Source: a virus. Taken from it: DNA of 34,569 nucleotides. The position numbers were made by a program, and so were the translations under genes. Shown piece by piece: positions 5,534 through 16,000 of the stretch (positions are counted from its first letter, which is position 1; each line of letters opens with the position of its first letter). Location of the stretch: positions 1 to 34,569 of IMG/VR virus record IMGVR_UViG_3300041809_000328; one strand, written 5' to 3'. The notes under the pieces were generated by a model that saw nothing but the letters and a program-made list of their open reading frames with translations, did no database searches and had not been told where the DNA came from.

Positions 5534-6327
5534 GTGATGATGCATATCCCCGGCGTGGCACCGGATGACGGCACCCCCTTTAAAATAATGGCAGCTTGGT
5601 TTTGCCAAATCCTATTAGGATTTCCGTACAAATCCATGACCTCGGACATGCTGAGTGCGCGGTTGTAGACCCGCACATCCCACATGGCCCCCACGAAATT
5701 CTGTTGTGAGTTAGTGGGTTCGCCGCCGAAACTCAATACGGTGGTATCAGTCGGTGCCGTCGAACACGCGCCCGACGAAATCTGTTGGCCGCCGTCTCCA
5801 ATCAGATAGAGCGTAGCCCCTTTGCGGATGCACACAAAATGATGCGGTATGCCATCCTTTAGCGTGAGATAACCAGCAGAAAATGCGCCATCTACATATG
5901 CAATCCATTGGTTTGAATTTAGGTTATTCCTTATTAGCGCAATGTTGCTTATGTTTTTCTGCAACAGCTTGTCATAACCAGCTTGTGATTTTACCCCTCC
6001 GATATTATTGAACCATAGTGAAAAAGTATAATCCTGAAGCACGGAATCAAACGTCGTGTAAGGGTTGTTTACTGTAAGGTTTTGAACGTAATAGTAACCG
6101 AAATAATTTGCAGGGCCATTTGTTTCAGTGACCCAGACGGGCGATACCGCGCTGGCATACGGTCCATGTCCAGAAGCAGTATTACAGTCATTATTTCCCC
6201 GGCTCCAATCTTTAAGCGTGGTCCCAACACCCTCGTTCATTGGCCAGAAGCCGACCAGCCCGCGTGCCTGCGGGCTACCCCAGTCCACAGACCGGATTCT
6301 ACGGTTCGGCAGTATCAAGTTCGGCAT
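5530..6327 (-). CDS. LamG/concanavalin-like lectin, probable receptor-binding protein
   Basis: 265 residues. After a short tail-attachment-like N-terminus (MPNLILPNRRIRSVDWGSPQ) the core resembles a LamG jelly roll: GLVGFWPMNEGVGTTLKDWS, YTFSLWFN, HHFVCIRKG, and the closing signature MWDVRVYNRALSMSEVMDLY. Such domains bind carbohydrates. Its place at the distal end of the tail operon, after the fibre genes, suggests it decorates the tail tip and contacts host surface glycans. No enzyme motif is seen. Confidence 0.8.
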   Translation of the reverse strand: MPNLILPNRRIRSVDWGSPQARGLVGFWPMNEGVGTTLKDWSRGNNDCNTASGHGPYASAVSPVWVTETNGPANYFGYYYVQNLTVNNPYTTFDSVLQDYTFSLWFNNIGGVKSQAGYDKLLQKNISNIALIRNNLNSNQWIAYVDGAFSAGYLTLKDGIPHHFVCIRKGATLYLIGDGGQQISSGACSTAPTDTTVLSFGGEPTNSQQNFVGAMWDVRVYNRALSMSEVMDLYGNPNRIWQNQAAIILKGVPSSGATPGICIIT

Positions 6328-6762
6328 TTAAACCCCCGATCCCGTATAGAGGGAATAAGCCACGGAACCGCTGGTCAGCGCCACGCCGCAATCGTTTTTG
6401 ACAATTACATTGAGGTAAGGAGGCACCCACCCCAGCGCCGCCGCCACGCTGAATGCCTTGGTTTGTTGGTTCGCCGAATTGACCGGGACGGTGCCTAAGA
6501 AATACAAGTCAGACTCGTCGGTGGTTGTAGTCCCGCTAGTCGGCCCCGACGAGAAATTCGTGCCGTCCAGCGATTCCTGCGCGAATACCACTATCTGCTG
6601 GTCTCCTGACGTCACACCGTTTGGGAGTGCATTGACTTCCACAATCACATCCAGAGCATTGCTGGATGTGATTGTGCCAGCATTGACGTAGGTGCCGTTG
6701 GCTAGGGTTCCGAGCGAGCCGAGCGAAGTTTTAGTGCCGGGTATTGATGTGATTGTGGTCAT
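6328..6762 (-). CDS. tail-tip associated beta-rich protein (144 aa)
   Basis: Thr/Ser/Gly-rich and beta-strand-like throughout, with short hydrophobic stretches such as ALDVIVEVNAL and QQIVVFAQESLDG. It starts at ATG 6762, overlapping the fibre stop (TAATG). The composition and position between the fibre and lectin genes suggest a virion structural component. No specific family recognised. Confidence 0.65.
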   Translation of the reverse strand: MTTITSIPGTKTSLGSLGTLANGTYVNAGTITSSNALDVIVEVNALPNGVTSGDQQIVVFAQESLDGTNFSSGPTSGTTTTDESDLYFLGTVPVNSANQQTKAFSVAAALGWVPPYLNVIVKNDCGVALTSGSVAYSLYTGSGV

Positions 6763-8072
6763 TATCGTGTTCCTGCTAATGTGATTGCGATATTCGCCAG
6801 AGTAGAATCTGGCGTGTTGGGTGCGACAATCTCAAGCGTGTCGCCCGCCGAAAGTGTCGCCCCCCCGGAAAGCGTGAAGGTCGCCGTGGCGCTGGCCGTG
6901 AATACCACCGTCCCGACAGCCGAGCCATTGTGTTTGATTATGAAAGTCGCCGTCCCCGCCGAAGCGGTGAGTGCCACGCCGTGGGAGCCTGCCAATGCCG
7001 CCGGGAGGGTGACGGTGCGGTTGACGACATGGAACAACACAACCGCCGCTGCAATGGGCGAGCCGGGATAAAACGCCGCGATGTCGTAGGGCTGCGATCC
7101 GCCGCCGCCCCCGCCGGATGGCACCGACCAAGTTCCATCAGCTTTTAAGTATTTACCCGCCGCCGCCGTGCCAGCCGCCGGAGCCGGGACGGCCCCCTGG
7201 GTGCCGCCGCTCCCGGAATCGCCAACCATGGCCGGAAGATCCTCCGCGACGAGTTCACGGAATGCCGGGGCAGCCGCCGATCCGCTTGCAGGGCCAGCTA
7301 ATATTTGGTTGGCGGATTCGGTTGCCAGTGTGGCAGTCAATGTCCCGGAAGTGGTCACTGGCGAATCGGAAACCTCGAAAATCGAAGGCAGGGAAAGCCC
7401 GACGCTGTTCACCGTGCCGCCGGATCCGGCCGGGACATCCCAACTTGCATCTTCGCGCAGGAATTTCACCGCCCCCGCCGTTGCGCCGGGATCAGGGACT
7501 ATGCCCGCCGCGTGGTCCGCGCCGCTTGCGCCCATGACCGGAAGGTTTGCAACCGGGACAAAACCGCCTGCATCAAGACCGGCATACCCGTCCGGCTGGC
7601 CTTTGTTGGCCTGGTATTCGATATCCACTTCCGGCACGATCCGCTGGATCGTACCGAATGCCGAGCCAGTCCAGACTACTGAATAAATCGCATTGGCATT
7701 ATTCGTGTCATACGTCGAGCTACCTGTCGGGCTGATGTGAGTATAGTAAGTCCCTGCCGCCACCGAGGAAAAATCAAACGATGTGCCGCTTGAACTGACT
7801 ACGGTCAGCGATGCCGGAAGCCATGCGTAGCCGGGGGCGATGGTCAGCGTGGAACCCGAGCCGGTCGGCAAATAACTCCCCGCGCCAATGGTCGAAAGCT
7901 GTGTGCCAAACAACGCCTGTAGGGCCGATAATTGGGTGAGCGTGCCGGATGTAACCGACCCCATCTGTGAGATAAGCGTGTCAATCGCCGGGCCGATTGC
8001 GGCAAAATTGGCATTGAGCTTAGAAACGTAATTAGTGTCGCCGTTGGCGAACGTCAAAATTGGAGTAGTCAT
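6762..8072 (-). CDS. tail fibre protein with repeated modular C-terminus
   Basis: 436 residues. The N-terminus (MTTPILTFANGDTNYVSKLN) fits a phage tail-attachment segment. The middle has fibre-type motifs: YAGLDAGGFVPVANLP, AGAVKFLREDASWDVP and GKYLKADGTWSVP, which recur in trimeric fibres. A Gly-rich linker precedes a C-terminal ~110-residue domain (AAFYPGSPIAAAVVLFHV to LANIAITLAGTR). That domain is clearly homologous to the end of the 223-aa protein at 20959-21630. Likely host contact or adhesin carrier. Confidence 0.8.
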   Translation of the reverse strand: MTTPILTFANGDTNYVSKLNANFAAIGPAIDTLISQMGSVTSGTLTQLSALQALFGTQLSTIGAGSYLPTGSGSTLTIAPGYAWLPASLTVVSSSGTSFDFSSVAAGTYYTHISPTGSSTYDTNNANAIYSVVWTGSAFGTIQRIVPEVDIEYQANKGQPDGYAGLDAGGFVPVANLPVMGASGADHAAGIVPDPGATAGAVKFLREDASWDVPAGSGGTVNSVGLSLPSIFEVSDSPVTTSGTLTATLATESANQILAGPASGSAAAPAFRELVAEDLPAMVGDSGSGGTQGAVPAPAAGTAAAGKYLKADGTWSVPSGGGGGGSQPYDIAAFYPGSPIAAAVVLFHVVNRTVTLPAALAGSHGVALTASAGTATFIIKHNGSAVGTVVFTASATATFTLSGGATLSAGDTLEIVAPNTPDSTLANIAITLAGTR

Positions 8073-8605
8073 GTCGTAATCCTCAAAAGTATTCCGCCCT
8101 GGAAAATTCCAATCGCCCCGAACGGGCAGAAGCCAAACCCGCCCCCGTAATCGGCAAGCTCGCCAAGGGTCAAAAGCCGAGAAGTCAGGCTGATGTCCTC
8201 CGGGTTGCCCTGGGTGTTTTGGGATAAACAGACCGAGATAGTTGTGTAAGTTCCAGCTCCATTAGTGGCAAAGCCGGTAATTTGGTACGTCCCGGTATTG
8301 GTCTGCTGCAAGATCACGCCCATCCCGATTCCCGCGTAAATCAGCGAGTTATTGTTAGAGGAGATAGGTACATTCCGCAGCGGCGGGACTGTCCACTGGC
8401 CGGTCACGGTATCGGATCCAGGTTCTGGGATTACCGATTGCCACCAATTGACATTTTCGTATGCATTATTTATTGCGTAATTTACGTTGACATCGCAGAC
8501 ATAGCCCAGGCCAGATAAAAGCGTTGGGGTGCTTAAAACCGTCCCGTATAGCTGTTTAGCCTGAGTGGCCATTGTCGCCTGCATCAGATCGACTAAGATG
8601 CTCAT
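8069..8605 (-). CDS. minor tail / tail-tip protein (178 aa)
   Basis: Start at ATG 8605 (MSILVDLMQATMATQAKQL), overlapping the hub gene stop as ATGA; a longer frame reaches into the hub gene and is rejected. Beta-rich, with a Gly/Phe-rich C-terminus (DYGGGFGFCPFGAIGIF). It lies between the hub and the fibre, where small tail-tip proteins usually sit. Family not recognised. Confidence 0.65.
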   Translation of the reverse strand: MSILVDLMQATMATQAKQLYGTVLSTPTLLSGLGYVCDVNVNYAINNAYENVNWWQSVIPEPGSDTVTGQWTVPPLRNVPISSNNNSLIYAGIGMGVILQQTNTGTYQITGFATNGAGTYTTISVCLSQNTQGNPEDISLTSRLLTLGELADYGGGFGFCPFGAIGIFQGGILLRITT

Positions 8606-10134
8606 GACGACCCCGGCGAGGGTATGAGAAATACGGTAAGCTGGACGGTCGGCTGCGCCCCCCTTGACAGATCGCGCAGGTAGTCGAGCACATACCATGT
8701 CGCGCCGTCATAGGTTGTGATGATGTCGCCGACTTCGATATTGAGGTCATCCACCATGGTGATCGTGGATTTCTGACTGCTGTAGGCTTGGAATTTCAGT
8801 TCGTTGACTGAAATCTGGTCAGCCATTGGTTCGCCGGAGATCAAATCGCAGCGCACCTCGGACCGGTTGAAATTCCAAGGCGGTGCGCCGTTGTCTATTG
8901 CCTCAGTGATGTTCACGCGATGCAGATAATCCCACGGCTCGCCCCACACTTCATAATGCCCCGTCCCGACGCAGGACATGGTGAGCAGGATTCCTAGAAT
9001 ATCCGCGCCTTCGACGAGTCTTCCCACAGGGATCGTCACGCCGCCTTCGACAAATAATCCGCCTGTCACAACATCGTCAGGGATAAAATGCGACGCAAAA
9101 TATCCGACAAACAGTACGGTTAATAAGGTCGGCTCCCACGCCGAAGTCGTCACTTTTATCGTGCCGTGCCAGTCATCGTCCTGGGCATAATCCTCGGAGC
9201 AGAAATGCACCAGTCCCGAATTCGCCGATTGTTTGACGACCAGATAGGTATTTTCGGCCCGCTGGAATGGCGCGCTCCCGCCCGCCTGGAACCATATATC
9301 CTTGTTTTGGTGAAGCTGAAAATATCCGGCTGTGATACTCGCTTCGCCAAGTTTTTGAACTATTTGAACGACTTTAGTGAGATTTGGGTCGAGCCATGAC
9401 AGTTTAAAATTGGTGATCGGCATCAATTGCCGCCCCTGGTTGAACGATATAATCCGATCCTTGGAATAGGTTTTCGAGGATGGCCGATCGAGGTTTCGGC
9501 TGTAATAAGTGATTAGCCCTTTACCATTAGTCCATGGTGTGAGCATGGCTGGCCAGAGTAAATTTGTTAGCATGTCCCATGCCGACATGGCCGCGAATTG
9601 GAGATTCTGCTGGTAAACCGAAAGCCCGATGTTATTCAGCAAATATTCCTGCGGGGCCATGATGACGGCAGAGCAGATATCTGCAGCAATCCCGTCGAAT
9701 ATCGTCCCCATTGGATAAACATTTGTCACCCGCTCTACGCCGCGCCAGGCATTGCACTGATCCCGCGTCCGTGCGCTGATGCGCATCTGCCGTGTACCCC
9801 TTTCCTCAATATACTGTGCGATGGAATAGACCATCCCGCGCCAAAGGATACCGCCGTTGAAAACCACTTCAATCCATTGGCCGGTGCTTGGCATTAATGT
9901 TGTGTAACTCCCGCACGGGCCTGAGTTCGCAATGGATGCCGGGAATTCTTCGTGCCATCTGATAGTCAAGTCAAGCTCGGTCGAGGTTTGCTGGCACTGT
10001 GCGACGAATGGTGTCAGGTCCACCGCGTCGGTCGAGGTGCCGCTGATGAGCATGTAGGGTGTCGCGCTAGGATGCCATGTGACCGTGACATTTCTTTGCG
10101 CATCCAATGGGAGTAAAGGCCAACTTGCTAACAT
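8602..10134 (-). CDS. tail hub / baseplate hub-like protein
   Basis: 510 residues. The layout suggests a phage hub (gp44/D-like) protein: an N-terminal domain of strands (TVTWHPSATPYMLISGTS, LDLTIRWHEEFP), WIEVVFNGGILWRGMVYSI, a helical region (WDMLTNLLWPAM), and C-terminal LNIEVGDIITTYDGATWYVLDYLRD. The position after the Ig-ending trio and before the fibre agrees with a tail-tip hub. Its stop overlaps the next gene as ATGA. Assignment rests on layout and order rather than on a single diagnostic motif. Confidence 0.65.
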   Translation of the reverse strand: MLASWPLLPLDAQRNVTVTWHPSATPYMLISGTSTDAVDLTPFVAQCQQTSTELDLTIRWHEEFPASIANSGPCGSYTTLMPSTGQWIEVVFNGGILWRGMVYSIAQYIEERGTRQMRISARTRDQCNAWRGVERVTNVYPMGTIFDGIAADICSAVIMAPQEYLLNNIGLSVYQQNLQFAAMSAWDMLTNLLWPAMLTPWTNGKGLITYYSRNLDRPSSKTYSKDRIISFNQGRQLMPITNFKLSWLDPNLTKVVQIVQKLGEASITAGYFQLHQNKDIWFQAGGSAPFQRAENTYLVVKQSANSGLVHFCSEDYAQDDDWHGTIKVTTSAWEPTLLTVLFVGYFASHFIPDDVVTGGLFVEGGVTIPVGRLVEGADILGILLTMSCVGTGHYEVWGEPWDYLHRVNITEAIDNGAPPWNFNRSEVRCDLISGEPMADQISVNELKFQAYSSQKSTITMVDDLNIEVGDIITTYDGATWYVLDYLRDLSRGAQPTVQLTVFLIPSPGSS

Positions 10135-10135
10135 A

Positions 10136-11293
10136 TTATGCCGTCTGGGTTGCCGTGCATGTCACCGTTTCCTCAGCCGGGGTTATGCTGGTTACTGATG
10201 TCCTCAAATAGCCGTTGCTGTCGCTCAGCATTTGCGAAGGGGCAAACGTCAAGTCGCCGCCGGGGGTAAATGAATATGCCCCAGATACCCCCGATATTTG
10301 CTCGCCCGCATTGCCGTAGAGCCTGGACACGAAGGGGGTGATCTTGCCTTTTCGCGCCACATTGAGTGGCAGCGGCGGGGCCATCCCGTCAATCTCGGCA
10401 TTGGGGAAATAGCCGGATATTCGCATTGTCGAACTGCCGTCTACATTGTCCGGGGAACCGGGGACGATCAATATCCGGTCATAGAATGTATCGTAGCCAA
10501 ATCCAAATCGGGTAAATTCATTGGCATTGTTTTTTTGCAGGATGTTCATCACCCCGTATTTGTTGCCAGACGGGTAGCTGAAAAGCGTGGACGTGCCGGA
10601 GCCGGATATGGAAATGTAATAACCGTCCCTGATCGAATAGACTGCGGATGGCTCGCCTGCAACCCTGATGCTCTGTAGGAATTCGCCCGTGGACCAGCGG
10701 AATATCCCGACACACGACCAAGGTAAATATACGCAATTAGTTATCGACGCGACTAGTAAATCGTTTGGCATGTCGATGCAAAAAGCATTCATCAACGCCC
10801 AGTCGCCGCCATGCGCCCCCGTCAAACCGGTGAATTTCGCGGTATCCAGCGGCCCGTTGATAATTTGATATGTAGCCGAATCGTACTGGGTAAGAGTACC
10901 TCCGGCAAGCGAATACATCCAAAATGTGTTTGGCTCGAATTGTGCAAATGAATAGCCAATTGGTAATGGTAATATGCCAATCATGTAGTCACGGCCCAAA
11001 TAGGCCCCCGTGTCAGGATCGAATTTCTCGAAATACGAACCGAAGCCGCCGGTCCCCATATTGTAATAGGTGTTAGTGAACAGCCACACGGCATAAGCCC
11101 ATCCCCGTATTGAAGGATACGCGACTTGTATCACGCCAGCGGGTCCGATTTCCACAGCCCCCAACGGATAGGCAGTTTCGTCGTACATCCTCGGCGCATC
11201 GCGTAGTGACGGGTTGGATACGCCAAACGTGCCAGGCGAAGGGGTTGGCATGTAGTACATGGGGTCGGACTGGTAGACGAACCGCATACTCAT
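10136..11293 (-). CDS. tail protein: propeller-like body with Ig-like C-terminus (paralogue 2)
   Basis: 385 residues. The body has repeated aromatic/Gly strands and FDPDTGAYLG-type turns, suggesting a beta-propeller-like fold. The last ~80 residues read like a bacterial Ig-like (invasin-type) domain with LSDSNGYLRTSVTS near the end. The neighbour at 11290-12279 has the same arrangement (FDPNTGISYG and TDETGTATTTYY), so the two look like diverged duplicates. It starts at ATG 11293, overlapping the upstream stop as ATGA. Probable tail-tip adhesion or extension component. Confidence 0.65.
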   Translation of the reverse strand: MSMRFVYQSDPMYYMPTPSPGTFGVSNPSLRDAPRMYDETAYPLGAVEIGPAGVIQVAYPSIRGWAYAVWLFTNTYYNMGTGGFGSYFEKFDPDTGAYLGRDYMIGILPLPIGYSFAQFEPNTFWMYSLAGGTLTQYDSATYQIINGPLDTAKFTGLTGAHGGDWALMNAFCIDMPNDLLVASITNCVYLPWSCVGIFRWSTGEFLQSIRVAGEPSAVYSIRDGYYISISGSGTSTLFSYPSGNKYGVMNILQKNNANEFTRFGFGYDTFYDRILIVPGSPDNVDGSSTMRISGYFPNAEIDGMAPPLPLNVARKGKITPFVSRLYGNAGEQISGVSGAYSFTPGGDLTFAPSQMLSDSNGYLRTSVTSITPAEETVTCTATQTA

Positions 11294-12279
11294 GACGCTA
11301 TCACCATCGCTGTTATCGAATCGCTACCTGGTGCCAATGGAGCATAATATGTAGTTGTTGCCGTACCGGTCTCATCGGTAATGCTTTGCGTCGGGTTTAC
11401 CGTCCCGTCCCCCGAGTTCGTCCAATTGACCGGGAAATCCGGGCATGGCTCCCCTTGCGAGCCGGTTAGGATTGTCGTCACCGGTACGCTCGCACCCATC
11501 ACTGGTATGGCCAATGCCGGATTCGACAGACTGACTGGTATAGTCTCAATGGCATAAATGCATATCCCTTGCAGTTCGTCGGAACTGCTATAGACGGCTA
11601 TTATCACTCCCAATATTTGATCGTACCATGCGCCGAACAAAGCCGTGTAGGTCACGCCGCCGGATGTGAAAGTGGTCGGGATGTAATAGACATGGACTTC
11701 CCCCGTCAGCAGGTTTAGCGAAGTCACTCCCCCGCTAACGCTGCATAGCCAGACAGTATTTCCCCCGCCATCGCTGCACCAGTCGATGCTCATGGTCGAT
11801 GTGTATATTATTTGATCCGGGCCAGTCGTAAACCCAGTGTCCGAGTCCACTTTATAAAGTGCCATCCCGGCCTGAACAAGATTGTACGTATCCCATTCGA
11901 TAATATAATTGCCGATTCCGACATAAAAAAGCGTGTCTCCGTATGAAATACCCGTATTTGGATCGAATGCATACCAAGAATAACCAAGGTTTCCGGTGAC
12001 TGGGTCATACCCAGATGCGCCTTCGATTATCGTTTTCCGCACCCGGCTCATGCCGATTACAGATCCAACACCCTGATTGCGGGCATAAGTGTAACCGTCA
12101 TACTGGCCGATGCAATATTTAAAATAGGAAGCTGTTGATCCCCAAGAATTACCAACGACCTGCCCAACCAAGCCGATGTCAGGGAGCCATAGCGGTTTGT
12201 CGGTAAACCGGAACGGATTGAACCCCGAATATAATTCGTTGGATTGCACAAGGTATGGTCCACCAAGCAGGTTAAGCAT
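11290..12279 (-). CDS. tail protein: propeller-like body with Ig-like C-terminus (paralogue 1)
   Basis: 329 residues from ATG 12279, overlapping the upstream 72-aa gene by 8 bases. The body (about 1-245) is Gly/Tyr/Trp-rich with strand-turn repeats including FDPNTGISYGD and LNLLTGEVHVYY, consistent with a propeller. The C-terminus (about 250-329) is an Ig-like domain with PVNWTNSGDGTVNPTQS and ITDETGTATTTYYAP. Partner of the following 385-aa protein. Function inferred as a virion tail-tip structural or adhesive part. Confidence 0.65.
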   Translation of the reverse strand: MLNLLGGPYLVQSNELYSGFNPFRFTDKPLWLPDIGLVGQVVGNSWGSTASYFKYCIGQYDGYTYARNQGVGSVIGMSRVRKTIIEGASGYDPVTGNLGYSWYAFDPNTGISYGDTLFYVGIGNYIIEWDTYNLVQAGMALYKVDSDTGFTTGPDQIIYTSTMSIDWCSDGGGNTVWLCSVSGGVTSLNLLTGEVHVYYIPTTFTSGGVTYTALFGAWYDQILGVIIAVYSSSDELQGICIYAIETIPVSLSNPALAIPVMGASVPVTTILTGSQGEPCPDFPVNWTNSGDGTVNPTQSITDETGTATTTYYAPLAPGSDSITAMVIAS

Positions 12280-12490
12280 TGGCGTGGGTCACACTAATAA
12301 TGGCGGTCCCCAGTGCGCCCGGTGTGAAGATGGCTAATGCCAATCCAGACGAATCGGTCATTGTCGAGTTAATCGGAATCACCGTCCCGGCCCCGGCCAG
12401 CGACCAGGAAATCGTCATGTTCGGTGCGCCAGTGAATTGAATCAGCGAAGTTGCATCTTCGCGCACTATTTGCGGGATTGCGATTATCAT
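12272..12490 (-). CDS. stand-alone Ig-like (Big_1-type) domain protein
   Basis: 72 residues from ATG 12490, overlapping the previous stop as ATGA. Almost the whole protein is one invasin-type Ig-like domain: ISWSLAGAGTVIPINSTMTD, then SSGLALAIFTPGALGTAII. The TD-x-x-G-x-A motif is the same as in the C-termini of the next two genes. Likely a virion decoration or linker domain. A longer upstream frame overlaps the 194-aa gene and is rejected. Confidence 0.7.
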   Translation of the reverse strand: MIIAIPQIVREDATSLIQFTGAPNMTISWSLAGAGTVIPINSTMTDSSGLALAIFTPGALGTAIISVTHANA

Positions 12491-13071
12491 AGTTTTCCAC
12501 AAACGCGCATTGTCAATGTCACAGCTTGTGACACATAACCGCAAATTGAAAAAGCGTCCAGTTCGATGTCGTTGGCATTCCCGGTGGGGCCGCCCGTGGA
12601 TAAGGTAGTCTCGACTTTCAGGAGGATGACATTGTAGCCATTGGTGTTGATGTAGTTCGGATACCACTGGACATAAGTTGACGCGGGGTCCGGCGGATTG
12701 GTCCACATCATGATCATCATGTTCAGCTGCGAAAAACGCATAGACAAACCGCCGGTGCTCTGCCAAATTTCTTGCACAATCACATCGCGTAGTTCGCCTT
12801 TCCAAAGCGTGTTTGCATAGCTGCTGAGGGTCATCGTCGATTGCCAGACCGGCGGAATGATCGCATCGGAAGACATGTTGCGCCAGGCGAAAGGCATGAT
12901 GTCATAGTCATAGGTTCCGAATGTCGGATGGATTAGTCTCCCGGATCCGGCTGTTGCGCCCGATCCGCCGCCGCCTACTCCGCCAGAAATGACAGTGACC
13001 GGAACCGATTCCGTTGTTATGGTAGAGGCATTTTCAATGGTGAACGCCGACGTTGCTGTCAGTGTGGTCAT
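12487..13071 (-). CDS. minor tail protein (distal tail-like)
   Basis: 194 residues from ATG 13071 (MTTLTATSAFTIENAS), just after the tape-measure stop at 13077. A Gly-rich linker (about 40-50) precedes GRLIHPTFGTYDYDIMPFAW, then WQSTMTLSSYANTLWKGELR, DVIVQEIWQ, and WTNPPDPASTYVQWYPNYIN. I recognise this as the pattern of a minor tail protein that follows the tape measure in several siphoviruses. Position supports a role in the tail tip below the tape measure. Confidence 0.7.
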   Translation of the reverse strand: MTTLTATSAFTIENASTITTESVPVTVISGGVGGGGSGATAGSGRLIHPTFGTYDYDIMPFAWRNMSSDAIIPPVWQSTMTLSSYANTLWKGELRDVIVQEIWQSTGGLSMRFSQLNMMIMMWTNPPDPASTYVQWYPNYINTNGYNVILLKVETTLSTGGPTGNANDIELDAFSICGYVSQAVTLTMRVCGKL

Positions 13072-13076
13072 TTTAT

Positions 13077-16000
13077 TTACCGGTTTGCATATATCCCGGT
13101 TATTTCCCGCTCCATCCAATCGCGTAGCGTCATATTGGCCGCGCCTTGGGTAAGCTGGACTTGCACTGCCCCGGATGATTGGCTGCTGGACGCTTGGATG
13201 TTCGATGACGTACCTGCCGTTGATGCTGCTCGAACGGTATTAGCGATATTTGCGGGCAGAACCATTTCGTTCGGGTGGAGCATGAACAAGCCGCCCTGCC
13301 CGGTCGTTTCAGCACCCTGAGCCGCATGGCCTAAAATCATCTCCGAATCGGCGGATGACAGCGCATCCGCCGACTCTCCCATGCCGCCTAAATCCGCAAT
13401 GGCACCACCCCCTGATGCATTTGAGCCGCCGAAATTGATCCCCAGCACACTTCCCAACAATGCACCCAGCAGGCTGCCGCCTGACGCGCCGCTTGATCCT
13501 GAACTTGAACCCGCCGCCGCCGCCGCGCCTGTTGCGGCACCCCCGAACAGGCTGCCCATTCCGCTTCCGCCGAATATCGAATCGCTGATTTTATTCGCAA
13601 CCAGCTTTGCGAGGTTATTTTGAATGGATTTGAAGAATGCTTCCATAGCCTGCCCTGCGGACTGGCTGCGTGTGATGATTGAGGCAAACGCATCGGCAAA
13701 CGATGATTGCATGTTTTTCGTCACATTCATGAAATCGGAGTCCGTGGTGGTTTTGATGGTTTGCAACTGTGTCTGCATTTTCACCAGGGCCGGGGTCAGC
13801 GAATCCGGGTTGCCCATCACCCCTTGCATTTCCTTGTATTTGTCGATCAATCCCTGCAAGATCGGGGTTTCGGACTTCTCGGCCTCTTCGATTTTTTGCC
13901 GCATCCCGTATTCGGAGAGCATCCCGGCATTATGCTGGTTGGTCGCCTCCATTTCCTTGGCCTGCATTTCGGCGATGGCCGCATCCCATGCCGCCTTGAT
14001 CTTGTCGATGTTTTCCTTGGCGGTTTCGACATTGATGAGTTTCGATGTCAGGTCCATTCCTTCCGTGCTACCGGTTTGCCTGAACTGGTCCATCAGCGGT
14101 TGATACTGCTCGGTGACTTTGGCCTTGGTGGCCGAGGTGTCGGTGCTGCCCTTGCCAGTTATTGCATCCAGCTTGGCCTTGGTCTCGTCCAGGATTTTTT
14201 GCAGTGCTTTGTGGGCCTGCCCGATTTTTGTGGCGTCCTCGATTTGTTTGATCGCACCCTGGTTGGATGTCTGGGCCATCTGCCCTTCAATGGTTTTGAT
14301 CTGCGTAAGGGTGGTGATGTATTCCGCCGATCCCTTGGTCTGTTCGGACAATTGCTGCTGATAGAGGGCCTTTTTCTTTTCCAACGCAGCCACGGTCACT
14401 GTGACTGACTGTTCGTCCAGGACTTTTTCACGGCTATAGTATTCGGACGCGCTGATTTCCTCGGCTTTGTAGGCCGCTTCGACTTCCGCCTTTTCCTTAG
14501 CCAATCCGCGCAGACGCGCCGATGCCTCTTCGTTGATTTCCTGCTCGGCCAGTTTGAGCTTCGCATCGGCGAGCTTGGAGGTTGAGCCCTCGTCCTCGAA
14601 CAGCGATGCCGGGGCCGATAGGCCGGGGGCTTCCGGTGCTTCTTTCTTTCCCATTCGGCCCATCACAGCCGGGACGTATTTTTGTGTCTCTGCGGGCATT
14701 TTCGACATCCAGTTGGTGCCGGCCGATTTGACGGCCTGGGTCACTCGGTCGGGCCCGGCATTGTAAGCCGCAAGGGCTTTTTGCAGGTCGCCGCCAAATT
14801 GTTTGAGCATGTCTGACAGGAAATGCGCCGCGCCGGATATTTCCTGGCCGGGGTCGAATCGATTGGTGACACCATATTGGGCGGCTGTAGATGGAATCAT
14901 TTGCATAAGCCCCGCTGCGCCTTTGGGGCTAACCACATCCGGGTTGCCGCCGCTTTCCTGGTGCATGATGGCTGGCAGCACGCCAGACGGCAATCCGTAG
15001 GACGATTCCGCCGCCGCCATTTGCAACGCAAACTTGCCGGTTTCCGTGGTGCTGGTCCTGATCACCTCGGCATTGATTTGCTGTAATGTTTGCAGCTTCT
15101 TTTGCAGAGATTCGATTTCCTTATCCAATTCGGCCTTACGGTCTTTCGCCCCCTGGATTTCCAACGGGTTGCTGGTTTTTCCCGGATAAGGTGCGATCCT
15201 TTTTTCCATTTCCAATTCCCCGGCCTTTTTCTGATCGAGCGCCGCCCTTGTTGCGTCTATTTCCGTGTTGGCATTCACTCCCTCGTGCCCTTTGCCCCCT
15301 TCCTGGGATTTGTAATAGGTTTCCCATGCGGTTGCCGCCCCATAGACAGCAGCGGTCAATGCGATTATCTGTGTGATCGGTCCACCCAAAATTGCGGCAA
15401 GCCCTGTCGATGCCGTGGCTGCTTCCAGCATGCCGGTGCCAAACTTGCCGATGGCCACGATGACTTTGCTTACTATTAATCCCTCCAACAGGGCCATCCC
15501 CGCATGTAACGCCGTGGCGGACTTTTCCACCCCGTCTATATTTGGGATGAGGGACGAAAAAGCGGATGACAGCGATTTTATCTGTGCGCCGATGACGGTG
15601 GCAGTGTCGCCGATTGCTTTGAGTGCGGCGACTATATCGTGGGAATGCGACGTGAACCCCTTCGCCATTTCGGTGATCACCGGCAAAAGCTGTTGACCTA
15701 TTTTCATGCGAATGGCCTCGAAAATGTCTTTGACTTCTTCGATGCTGCGCTTGTATTCACGCGCTACGCCGGGGTCCATGCTGATACCGAACTCTTTCAT
15801 GAAGCGGGTTGCATCCTCCACGGCCTCGGAGTTAAGCCGCGTCATGGCCAGCAAGTCTGCGGATCCGCGCTTGCTGATCGCCTTGGCAACAGCCTCCTGG
15901 TCAATCCCTTCTTTGTATTTTTTCACCACCCCAACTGCATTCATCACCACTTCGTTCAGCGACAACAAATTCCCTTTGTCGTCCTTGAACGCGACACCCC

